Origin: Lachnospiraceae bacterium
GTDB lineage: Bacteria > Bacillota > Clostridia > Lachnospirales > Lachnospiraceae
Length of the DNA stretch: 12,137 bases
Direction: 5' to 3'
Assembly (NCBI GenBank): GCA_017483425.1
Contig: JAFUWM010000241.1
Coordinates: forward strand, 1-12,137
The notes under the pieces are model-generated. The model searched no databases and was not told the DNA's origin. It was given only the letters and a program-made list of their open reading frames with translations. Position 1 is the first letter of the stretch. Every line of letters starts with the position of its first letter. Shown here one piece after another: positions 1-5,617 of the stretch. A program made the translations under genes and the position numbers.

Positions 1-137
1 AGCAGCTTTCCAACCGTAATCTGGCGAGGCTTTGCGATATACACAATATACCGCTTGCGACCAATCTCGCTACCGCGGAGCTTTTGATAAAATCATTGGA
101 CAGAGGAGATATGGAGTGGCGTGAGATGTATAAGTAA
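1..137 (+). CDS. mgsA: Methylglyoxal synthase, C-terminal fragment (5' end outside window)
   Basis: Reading from base 3, the frame gives 44 residues and then TAA at 135-137. It contains NRNLARLCDIHNIPLATN and then LATAELLIK, which resembles the conserved C-terminal part of methylglyoxal synthase: the 'NIPxATNxATAxxLI' segment near the end of the Rossmann-like domain. The family converts dihydroxyacetone phosphate to methylglyoxal and phosphate, a cytosolic bypass of lower glycolysis used under phosphate limitation or sugar overload. The catalytic Asp and His residues lie upstream of the window, so activity cannot be judged. In many Clostridia mgsA follows minD/minE/rodA-type cell-shape genes (family knowledge, not visible here), which fits the envelope gene downstream. 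The last 17 bases overlap the GTG start of the next gene, suggesting translational coupling. Confidence 0.82.
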   Translation, partial: QLSNRNLARLCDIHNIPLATNLATAELLIKSLDRGDMEWREMYK

Positions 138-1104
138 ACGCATAGCTTTATTATCCGTTCTTATCTTAAGCTTTCTGTCAGTATCCGGATGCGGAGAGGT
201 TTCGTACGGCGTACATTATGACAAGGACAGCACCAAAAGCGCTTTTCGCTTCGAATCACAGGATACAAGGGAGTGCGCTGACGGCTTTGCCGCAAATCTT
301 TGCATACCCGGGGAAGAATCAACATCTGAAAATGAAATAGAGGCCGGCTCTGACTCATACTCGGCAGCCATGCTTTTTGATCTGAAGGGTAAAAAGACCC
401 TTTACTGCAGACATCCTTACGAGAGGCTGTATCCCGCGAGTATGACAAAAGTGCTTACGGCAATAGTCGCAATGGAAAACTGTGACATGGATCAGGTTCT
501 GATAGCAAACGAGGACTGTGTACCGACTGAAAATGATGTACAAAAGATAAAGCTTAAAGCCGGAGACACTATGACTCTTGACCAGGCTCTTCACATACTG
601 CTCATTTTTTCCGCCAATGATGTGGCTAATCTGATCGCCGTTAATGTAGCCGGTTCTCTGGATGCTTTTGCCGATATGATGAATGAGGAGGCTCTGGCTT
701 TAGGTGCCACGAATTCGCATTTTATAAATCCATCGGGACTTCATGACGACGACCACTATACTACGGCCTATGACATGTATCTGATCTTTAATAAAGCGAT
801 CAGCTATGGCAAATTTATAGAGATAATCAGTATGAGCGACTATTCGACCATATATCATAACTCGTCCGGTGAAGATATACCGTTTGAGTGCGAGACGACA
901 AACAGATTTTTAAACGGCAAATATCCCGTACCCCAGACAGCAACGATAATAGGAGGGAAGACGGGTACCACCATAGCGGCGGGTTCCTGTCTTGTATTAT
1001 TATCAAAGGATTCCTCGGATAATTCATATATTTCTGTTGTAATGAATGCGGACGGGGTAGATACACTGTACGGGAAAACAAGCGCGATGCTGGGTTTATT
1101 ATAG
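121..1104 (+). CDS. Lipoprotein serine-type D-Ala-D-Ala carboxypeptidase (DacA/PBP5-like catalytic domain)
   Basis: A 327-residue protein with all three peptidase S11 motifs: SMTK at residues 107-110 (nucleophile Ser107), SAN at 164-166 and KTG at 280-282. The family removes the terminal D-Ala from peptidoglycan pentapeptides outside the membrane. The N-terminus is a signal peptide with basic residues, a hydrophobic core at about 8-21, and a lipobox VSGC with Cys24 as the lipidation site. The mature protein should therefore be a membrane-anchored lipoprotein. A low-complexity Ser/Glu-rich linker (about 25-77) precedes the catalytic domain (about 78-327). The chain ends soon after KTG, so the C-terminal PBP5 beta domain and amphipathic anchor helix of classical DacA are absent. 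The GTG start is the only reasonable one: the frame has a stop at 88-90 and no upstream ATG. GGAG at 113-116 or AGAGGAG at 102-108 may serve as the ribosome site. It overlaps mgsA by 17 bp. A beta-lactamase-like function is less likely, given the S11 motif set. Confidence 0.9.
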   Translation: MRCISKRIALLSVLILSFLSVSGCGEVSYGVHYDKDSTKSAFRFESQDTRECADGFAANLCIPGEESTSENEIEAGSDSYSAAMLFDLKGKKTLYCRHPYERLYPASMTKVLTAIVAMENCDMDQVLIANEDCVPTENDVQKIKLKAGDTMTLDQALHILLIFSANDVANLIAVNVAGSLDAFADMMNEEALALGATNSHFINPSGLHDDDHYTTAYDMYLIFNKAISYGKFIEIISMSDYSTIYHNSSGEDIPFECETTNRFLNGKYPVPQTATIIGGKTGTTIAAGSCLVLLSKDSSDNSYISVVMNADGVDTLYGKTSAMLGLL

Positions 1105-1116
1105 GATTTAACAAGG

Positions 1117-1146
1117 TTGTTTTCATGCCTTGATATATGGTATACT
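1117..1146 (+). promoter_or_regulatory. Putative sigma-A promoter for the P-loop ATPase gene
   Basis: TTGTTT (1117-1122) is followed by an 18-bp spacer and TATACT (1141-1146). The bases TGG directly before the -10 box form an extended -10 (TGn). Transcription would start near 1153, leaving a short leader that holds the strong AAGGAGGG ribosome site (1166-1173). The placement in the gap between two genes, just ahead of a good ribosome site, supports the call. A second pairing, TTGATA (1130-1135) with TATCAT (1152-1157), would start almost on the ribosome site and is less likely. Confidence 0.55.
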
Positions 1147-1180
1147 GTTTTTATCATTTTTATACAAGGAGGGCTCCTCT

Positions 1181-1600
1181 ATGATACAGCTTATCACGGG
1201 AGAAAAGGGAAAAGGCAAGACAAAGGTTTTGCTTGACAAGGCTAATGAGGCGGCAAAGAGCGCGAAAGGAAGCCTCGTTTTTGTAGACAAGGATTCGTCC
1301 CACATCCTGGAGCTCAAAAATTCCATAAGGCTCGTGGATGTCAGCAAGTATTCCATTTCAAGTTCAAATGAGTTTTACGGGTTCACGGCAGGCATCATAT
1401 CCGCTGACCATGATCTTGAGCAGCTTTATATAGATGCATTCCTGAAGACAGCGTATGTCAAAGATGATGATTACATTGAAGTTTTGAGAAAGATAGACAA
1501 GTTAAGCGAGCACTACGGAGTTACGGTTCTTGTCAGCATATCGGTTACGAAGGATCAGCTTCCTGAGGATATGGCCGGCAAAGTGATAGTAGCTCTTTAA
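1181..1600 (+). CDS. Small P-loop ATP-binding protein of unknown function
   Basis: A 139-residue protein starting at ATG 1181, chosen because AAGGAGGG sits 7 bases upstream. The frame also allows an ATG at 1130, but that start lies inside the promoter and adds 17 residues ahead of the conserved beta strand. The protein opens with a beta strand (MIQLIT) running into a Walker A motif, GEKGKGKT (residues 7-14). Hydrophobic strand SLVFVD (31-36) and the LYIDAF segment (82-87) are candidates for an acidic Walker B position. Another strand, VTVLVSIS (114-121), resembles the core of a RecA/AAA-type fold. At this size it is close to a minimal single-domain NTPase. Similar small Clostridial proteins are often loosely labelled ATP-binding or 'PilT-like', but no pilus genes are present here and I assign no function. 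It appears monocistronic: its own promoter and a strong terminator flank it. Confidence 0.75.
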   Translation: MIQLITGEKGKGKTKVLLDKANEAAKSAKGSLVFVDKDSSHILELKNSIRLVDVSKYSISSSNEFYGFTAGIISADHDLEQLYIDAFLKTAYVKDDDYIEVLRKIDKLSEHYGVTVLVSISVTKDQLPEDMAGKVIVAL

Positions 1601-1615
1601 TGACCGGAGAGTAAG

Positions 1616-1646
1616 GCAGGGGCGGGGTAACCCGCCCCTGCTTTTT
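1616..1646 (+). terminator. Rho-independent terminator after the P-loop ATPase gene
   Basis: A perfect 11-bp GC-rich stem, GCAGGGGCGGG (1616-1626) with CCCGCCCCTGC (1631-1641), closes on a four-base GTAA loop of the GNRA type. TTTTT (1642-1646) follows immediately. It ends only 9 bases before the ATG of the next gene, leaving no room for a separate promoter between them. Confidence 0.93.
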
Positions 1647-1655
1647 GGCAGATAA

Positions 1656-3068
1656 ATGGCAGAGCAGAATCAGACGGTAAAAAAACATTATATTAACGCG
1701 GGATCACTTATCTTCGGCGCGATCCTGGTATATCTTATCCTGATCATATACTCGGGCATGCATGTGACGCAGATAGCGGGCTATGAGGTTACCGAGGGAT
1801 CGCTTGCGATAGACAGCACCTACCGCGGGGTCGCGCTTCGCGCTGAGCAGGTTGTGTCAGCTAATAACAACGGATATATAAATTACTACGCGGGAGAGAG
1901 CGAGCATATCAGCAATGGCGGCCTTGTTTATTCCATAGACGAGAGCGGCGTGCTGTCTGAGATGATAAAAGACTCCGCCGCTATCAATACCGTGCTTTCG
2001 GATGAGGCGTTGTCTGAGCTTAGAACAGAGCTTATCGGATTTGCCACGACGTATGATGACAGAGATTTCTACAGTGTGTATCGTATGCAGGACTCGGTAG
2101 AGGGAACGATAAGGAAGCTTGCCAATCAGAGCGCGCTGGAGGATCTCCGGTCGATCTCGTCAAATGCCTATGGCGATCTCGTGGATATGGGCTATGCACC
2201 TGACAGCGGTGTAGTGGTATATAACTACGACAATATGGAGGGTATGACGGCATCTCTTGTCACGGATGAAACCTTTGACGAGGGAAAGTATCAGAAGACA
2301 CAGCTTGTAGACGGAGATCTGGTTTCCGGCGGAGATCCCGCCTACAAGCTAATTACGAGCGAGAACTGGCAGGTAGTATTTCCACTTGATGAAACGACTA
2401 AAGAAGCCATAAGCAGCAACAGCGCGGTAAAGGTGAGGTTCCTTAAAAATGATTATGAATCGACAGCGAAAGTCGAGATCATAAATAATAATGACAAGGA
2501 TTACGGATGTCTTTACCTGAATGATTCCATGATAGCTTTCGCTACAGACAGGTTTGTGGATATCGAACTGGTGCTTGAGGAAATAAGAGGGCTCAAGGTT
2601 CCTAATTCTGCGATTGTTAACAGGGAATTCTATGTAATACCAGTGGATTATGCGACAGACAGCACGGCAAGAGATACCGCGGGATTTTTAAGAAGGATAT
2701 ATCTGGAGGACGGTACGGAATCAACCGAATATGTAAGCGCTGATATCTATAACAGAGTAGATGATGACTTCTATATTGATACATCCGTGTTTGCGGGCGG
2801 AGACGTGCTTGTAAAGCCTGACTCATCCGGAACCTTCACCGTAAGCAATAAGAAGGCGCTTACAGGTGTGTACAACATGAATAAGGGCTATGCCGATTTT
2901 ACGAAGATCAATGTCATTAATTCAAACAAGGAATACTCTATCGTTGAATCGGAATCAATGTACGACCTGCAGGTCTATGATTACATAGTACTTGACGGTG
3001 ACGGCGTAAACGACAGTGATTTTGTAACGGATACTGATCTGAAGAACGGGAGGAACGGAAAAGAATGA
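1656..3068 (+). CDS. HlyD-like (membrane fusion family) single-pass membrane protein
   Basis: A 470-residue protein. A short basic cytosolic N-terminus precedes one membrane segment (about 17-34); the rest is predicted extracytoplasmic. The segment GLKVPNSAIV (312-321) matches the conserved strand at the end of the beta-barrel region in HlyD-family adaptors. Near the C-terminus, LQVYDYIVLDGDGV (438-451) resembles the closing motif of the Clostridial HlyD-like proteins encoded next to yggS and sepF. No transporter ATPase or permease gene is adjacent, so a classical efflux-adaptor role is doubtful and an envelope or division-linked role is possible (inference). The ATG at 1656 is forced by an in-frame TAA directly before it. 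It has no recognisable Shine-Dalgarno sequence and lies 9 bases past a strong terminator. The 3' end overlaps yggS by 4 bp (ATGA), consistent with translational coupling. Confidence 0.78.
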   Translation: MAEQNQTVKKHYINAGSLIFGAILVYLILIIYSGMHVTQIAGYEVTEGSLAIDSTYRGVALRAEQVVSANNNGYINYYAGESEHISNGGLVYSIDESGVLSEMIKDSAAINTVLSDEALSELRTELIGFATTYDDRDFYSVYRMQDSVEGTIRKLANQSALEDLRSISSNAYGDLVDMGYAPDSGVVVYNYDNMEGMTASLVTDETFDEGKYQKTQLVDGDLVSGGDPAYKLITSENWQVVFPLDETTKEAISSNSAVKVRFLKNDYESTAKVEIINNNDKDYGCLYLNDSMIAFATDRFVDIELVLEEIRGLKVPNSAIVNREFYVIPVDYATDSTARDTAGFLRRIYLEDGTESTEYVSADIYNRVDDDFYIDTSVFAGGDVLVKPDSSGTFTVSNKKALTGVYNMNKGYADFTKINVINSNKEYSIVESESMYDLQVYDYIVLDGDGVNDSDFVTDTDLKNGRNGKE

Positions 3069-3760
3069 TAGCTGAGAATCTGAAGCTTGTAGAGGAGAAT
3101 ATACAAAGCGCATGTAAAAAGGCCGGAAGAAACAGATCTGATGTGACACTTATAGCCGTCAGCAAGACAAAGCCGGTATCCGATCTGATGGAAGCGTATA
3201 ACGCCGGGATCAGGGTCTTTGGCGAAAACAAGGTACAGGAGCTTACAGATAAGATCGAAAAGATGCCAAAGGATATCCACTGGCATATGATAGGGCATCT
3301 GCAGAGAAACAAGGTCAAATACATAGTGGGCAAAGTAGATCTCATACATAGCGTGGATAATGAGGAGCTTGCGGAGGAGATTAATAAAAGAGCGGAAAAA
3401 GCCGGAGTCATACAGGATATTCTCTTAGAAGTTAATATTGCGGACGAGGATACAAAGTTCGGCTTAAATAAAGATAAGGTAAAAGATTTTTATGTAAATA
3501 TATCAAAACTCCCTTATGTTAACATACGTGGTTTGATGTGCATCGCTCCATATGTTGACAATCCCGAGCTAAATCGCCATCATTTTGTTAATTTAAGAAA
3601 AATTTTTGTTGACATAATGAATATTATGGTGGATAATAGTCGGGTAGATGTTATGTCAATGGGTATGACCGGAGACTATCAGGTGGCAATAGAAGAGGGG
3701 GCCACGATGGTCAGGGTCGGTACAGGCATATTCGGAGCAAGAGAATACAATACCGCATAA
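3065..3760 (+). CDS. yggS: YggS/PLPBP-family pyridoxal phosphate homeostasis protein
   Basis: A 231-residue protein of the usual family length. The PLP-binding lysine is Lys34 in AVSKTKP (31-37). Other family signatures are FGENKVQE, HWHMIGHLQRNK, and a C-terminal run containing SMGMTGDY, AIEEGATMVRVG and GTGIFGAR, which forms the phosphate-binding region. The family is a fold-type III alanine-racemase-like barrel without known enzymatic activity. It buffers PLP and affects amino-acid and keto-acid balance in the cytosol. It is called YlmE in Bacillus, where it also lies beside the sepF gene. The start is set by the ATGA overlap with the upstream gene, with GGGAGG at 3048-3053. Bases about 3480-3640 are visibly more AT-rich than the surroundings and contain a near-consensus promoter (see 3609-3637). 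Confidence 0.95.
   Translation: MIAENLKLVEENIQSACKKAGRNRSDVTLIAVSKTKPVSDLMEAYNAGIRVFGENKVQELTDKIEKMPKDIHWHMIGHLQRNKVKYIVGKVDLIHSVDNEELAEEINKRAEKAGVIQDILLEVNIADEDTKFGLNKDKVKDFYVNISKLPYVNIRGLMCIAPYVDNPELNRHHFVNLRKIFVDIMNIMVDNSRVDVMSMGMTGDYQVAIEEGATMVRVGTGIFGAREYNTA
3609..3637 (+). promoter_or_regulatory. Near-consensus internal promoter inside yggS, likely for sepF
   Basis: TTGACA (3609-3614, perfect consensus) is followed by exactly 17 bp and GATAAT (3632-3637, 5 of 6). Transcription would begin near 3644, about 135 bases ahead of the sepF ATG. An inverted repeat CATAAT-GAAT-ATTATG (3613-3628) lies between the two boxes, which could be an operator or simply AT-rich coding sequence. It falls in a locally AT-rich stretch of yggS, as an embedded promoter would. 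The evidence is sequence only. Confidence 0.55.
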
Positions 3761-3778
3761 AACAGGGAGGGTTTAACA

Positions 3779-4282
3779 ATGGGAGTTTTGGACAGATTCC
3801 TCAATTCAATGAAATTCAGTGATGAAGACTATGAGGATGATTACATGGATGATGAGGATGAGGTCGTAGAGCTCAGAAACAGGAGACGGAGCAGGGAGAC
3901 AGTTTCCTATGATGACGAGGAAGAGACTGTAAGACCTCAGAGATCCGCTAAGATCACACAGATGCCTAAGAGAAGAAATGCATCATTTTCAAATGCGATG
4001 GGCGTATGTGTGGTGAAGCCCACATCAGTTGAGGACGGACAGGTTATTATAGACACATTGCTTGACAACAGGACAGTAGTTGTAAACCTTGAAGGGATCA
4101 CGACTGATACGGCTCAGAGGATAATGGATATTACATTCGGCGCAAATGTAGCTCTCGACGGGCATTTGCAGCAGATATCAAGGAATATATTCATAGTTAC
4201 GCCAAGGAGTGTTGCCATATCCGGAGACCTCCAGGATGCTATCGGCGGCGGACAGGTTGATCTCTTTGGGATCGCAAAGTAA
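3779..4282 (+). CDS. sepF: Cell division protein SepF
   Basis: A 167-residue protein with the SepF layout. The N-terminal MGVLDRFLNSMKF (1-13) fits the amphipathic membrane-targeting helix. A charged, flexible linker follows: acidic at 14-31, basic RNRRRSR at 33-39, then mixed. The C-terminal SepF domain (about 74-150) contains VVKPTSVEDGQVI, NRTVVVNLEGI, AQRIMDI and ALDGHLQQISRNIFIVTP, matching the conserved FtsZ-binding fold. In Firmicutes and Actinobacteria SepF polymerises, binds the FtsZ tail and links the Z-ring to the membrane. GGGAGGG (3765-3771) lies 7 bases before the ATG. The gene sits 18 bp after yggS, the same order as ylmE-ylmF in Bacillus. The usual followers ylmG, ylmH and divIVA are missing here, and aroB comes next. 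Confidence 0.95.
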   Translation: MGVLDRFLNSMKFSDEDYEDDYMDDEDEVVELRNRRRSRETVSYDDEEETVRPQRSAKITQMPKRRNASFSNAMGVCVVKPTSVEDGQVIIDTLLDNRTVVVNLEGITTDTAQRIMDITFGANVALDGHLQQISRNIFIVTPRSVAISGDLQDAIGGGQVDLFGIAK

Positions 4283-4295
4283 CACGAAATACAAT
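4266..4295 (+). promoter_or_regulatory. Weak candidate promoter ahead of aroB
   Basis: TTGGGA (4266-4271, 4 of 6), an 18-bp spacer and TACAAT (4290-4295, 5 of 6) lie at the 3' end of sepF. Transcription would start near 4302 and pass through the hairpin at 4311-4333 before aroB. The match is modest; it is listed because aroB otherwise depends on read-through of that hairpin. Confidence 0.3.
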
Positions 4296-4310
4296 TAACG
4301 CGATGTTTAA

Positions 4311-4339
4311 GGGCTGCGGGATGACCGCAGCCCTATTTT
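4311..4339 (+). terminator. Rho-independent terminator after sepF
   Basis: A perfect 9-bp stem, GGGCTGCGG (4311-4319) with CCGCAGCCC (4325-4333), has a five-base GATGA loop and is followed by TATTTT (4334-4339). The T-tract is interrupted by an A, so termination may be partial, allowing read-through into aroB 14 bases on. Confidence 0.8.
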
Positions 4340-4353
4340 GAAGAGGCCATTTG

Positions 4354-5442
4354 ATGGAAAGTATTTTTGTAAAAACAAGTTCGGATACAGGATATGATAT
4401 CATGTTTGAGAGGGATTTTAAGGCCCTTTCAGGAGCAATAGAAAAACTCGGCTTCAAGGATCGTAAGATCGTGATAATATCCGACAGCAATGTTTTTCCT
4501 CTTTATGGTGAGGCGGTCATAAAGGCATTGGAGCCGGTTACGACTGACGTTTACAATATCGTTTTTGCTGCCGGAGAGGAGAATAAGAATCTCGATACCG
4601 TAAAGGAAATATATAAGGCACTTATAGAATACAAGGCTGACAGGAAAGATCTTATCATCGCTCTCGGAGGAGGAGTTGTCGGGGATATGGCGGGGTATGC
4701 TTCGGCTACATATCTCAGGGGGATAGATTTCATACAGGTGCCCACAACGCTGCTTTCGTGTACTGATTCCTCGATAGGAGGAAAAACGGGAGTTGATTTT
4801 GATGAGTACAAAAACATGGTCGGCGCCTTTCATATGCCGCGCCTTGTGTTTATGAATCTTGCCACGCTTTCTACTCTTGACGACAGAGAGTTCGCATCGG
4901 GAATGGGAGAGGTCATAAAGCACGGACTCATTAAGGATGCGGCATATTATGAGTGGCTCATTAATAATTTTAACGAGATAAATGACAGGGAGCTTGATAC
5001 ACTTTCTCATATGATAAAAAGATCGTGTGAGATCAAACGGGATGTGGTCGAGCAGGATCCTACGGAAAAGGGTGAGAGGGCGCTTCTTAATTTCGGACAC
5101 ACGATAGGACACGCGATAGAGAAATACATGGATTTCAAGCTAAGACACGGAGAATGTGTAGCGCTGGGTACTATAGCCGCATGTTATATTTCCTATAAAA
5201 GACAGATGCTCTCTACCGAGGAGAACTATGAGATAAGGGACATGTTTGTGCCGTTCGGACTGCCGATAACACTTCCGGATGATACAAACGTGGAGGAGAT
5301 ATTAAAGCTCACAAAGTCCGATAAAAAAATGGACGGAGGCAGGATAAGGTTTATACTGCTTAAGGATGTGGGAAAGGCTTATATTGAGACTGGGGTTACG
5401 GATGAAGAGATCATTGAGGGTATACGGCAATTAATTATATAG
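4354..5442 (+). CDS. aroB: 3-dehydroquinate synthase
   Basis: A 362-residue enzyme catalysing the second step of the shikimate pathway: DAHP to 3-dehydroquinate, using NAD and a divalent metal in the cytosol. Diagnostic motifs include AAGEENKNLDT, ALGGGVVGDMAGY (NAD-binding glycine loop, about 103-115), VPTTLL and SSIGGKTGVDF. The expected metal ligands are present: Glu186 in GMGEVIKHG, His249 in NFGHTIGHA and His265 in LRHGECV. The spacing closely matches the E. coli enzyme. ATG 4354 is preferred to the adjacent TTG at 4351, with AGAGG at 4342-4346 as a reasonable ribosome site. The length is normal, so it should be functional. The gene is unusual here because no other aromatic-pathway gene is present and it lies between sepF and lspA. 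Its last three bases (TAG) fall inside the structured repeat that follows. Confidence 0.97.
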   Translation: MESIFVKTSSDTGYDIMFERDFKALSGAIEKLGFKDRKIVIISDSNVFPLYGEAVIKALEPVTTDVYNIVFAAGEENKNLDTVKEIYKALIEYKADRKDLIIALGGGVVGDMAGYASATYLRGIDFIQVPTTLLSCTDSSIGGKTGVDFDEYKNMVGAFHMPRLVFMNLATLSTLDDREFASGMGEVIKHGLIKDAAYYEWLINNFNEINDRELDTLSHMIKRSCEIKRDVVEQDPTEKGERALLNFGHTIGHAIEKYMDFKLRHGECVALGTIAACYISYKRQMLSTEENYEIRDMFVPFGLPITLPDDTNVEEILKLTKSDKKMDGGRIRFILLKDVGKAYIETGVTDEEIIEGIRQLII

Positions 5443-5583
5443 TAAGCGAAATAAATAATTTCGCTTACTATATATGCCTCCGGCGGATGCGACCGACCGC
5501 AAGAGGTAATTATTGCGGCCTCGCCGCAATTGCGGTCGGCGCGTAGTAAACGCCAAAACGAAAAGAGTTTTGTCGTTTACTAT
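5438..5583 (+). repeat. Hairpin-rich MITE/REP-like intergenic element between aroB and lspA
   Basis: The ends are imperfect terminal inverted repeats: TATAGTAAGCGAAA on the left, and TATAGTAAACGACA read inward from the right (12 of 14 identical). Inside are several stem-loops. Hairpin A is a perfect ATATAGTAAGCGAAAT / ATTTCGCTTACTATAT stem (5437-5452 with 5458-5473) extended by one T-A pair. A GC-rich core follows, with a 10-bp stem CCGACCGCAA / TTGCGGTCGG (5493-5502, 5530-5539) enclosing an 8-bp stem ATTGCGGC / GCCGCAAT (5512-5519, 5523-5530; the two share base 5530). Hairpin C is TAGTAAACG / CGTTTACTA (5544-5552, 5574-5582) continued, after one mismatch, by CAAAAC / GTTTTG. The GC-rich core contrasts with its AT-rich ends. 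No coding capacity or clear target-site duplication is seen. Copy number cannot be judged from one window. It accounts for most of the aroB-lspA gap (5443-5617). Confidence 0.6.
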
Positions 5584-5586
5584 AAT
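5581..5586 (+). promoter_or_regulatory. Perfect -10 box (TATAAT) at the right edge of the repeat, upstream of lspA
   Basis: TATAAT lies 31 bases before the lspA ATG, partly formed by the terminal inverted repeat. Transcription would start near 5593 with a leader of about 25 bases. No good -35 box is found at the right distance (5558-5563 reads ACGAAA) and no TGn extension is present, so this is a tentative half-promoter. Confidence 0.3.
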
Positions 5587-5617
5587 AAATGATGAATAGA
5601 GCAGGTGACTGACGGAT

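Noticed and set aside
1112..1132. CAAGG/CCTTG inverted repeat after the carboxypeptidase gene as a terminator
   Set aside because: The stem is 5 bp with an 11-base loop and no T-tract, and it overlaps the better-supported promoter.
3555..3583. Second TTGACA inside yggS with a -10 at the right spacing
   Set aside because: The matching -10 (CATCAT) is poor; the TTGACA/GATAAT pair at 3609-3637 is clearly better.
4429..5112. A 227-residue minus-strand frame inside aroB
   Set aside because: aroB is intact with all metal ligands; the opposite frame has no ribosome site or recognisable motif.
5493..5586. CRISPR-like array in the hairpin-rich gap
   Set aside because: The repeats are inverted, not direct, and there is no regular repeat-spacer pattern or cas gene.
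5443..5617. Riboswitch or T-box upstream of lspA
   Set aside because: No T-box sequence or known riboswitch core was recognised; the stems with terminal inverted repeats fit a repeat element better.
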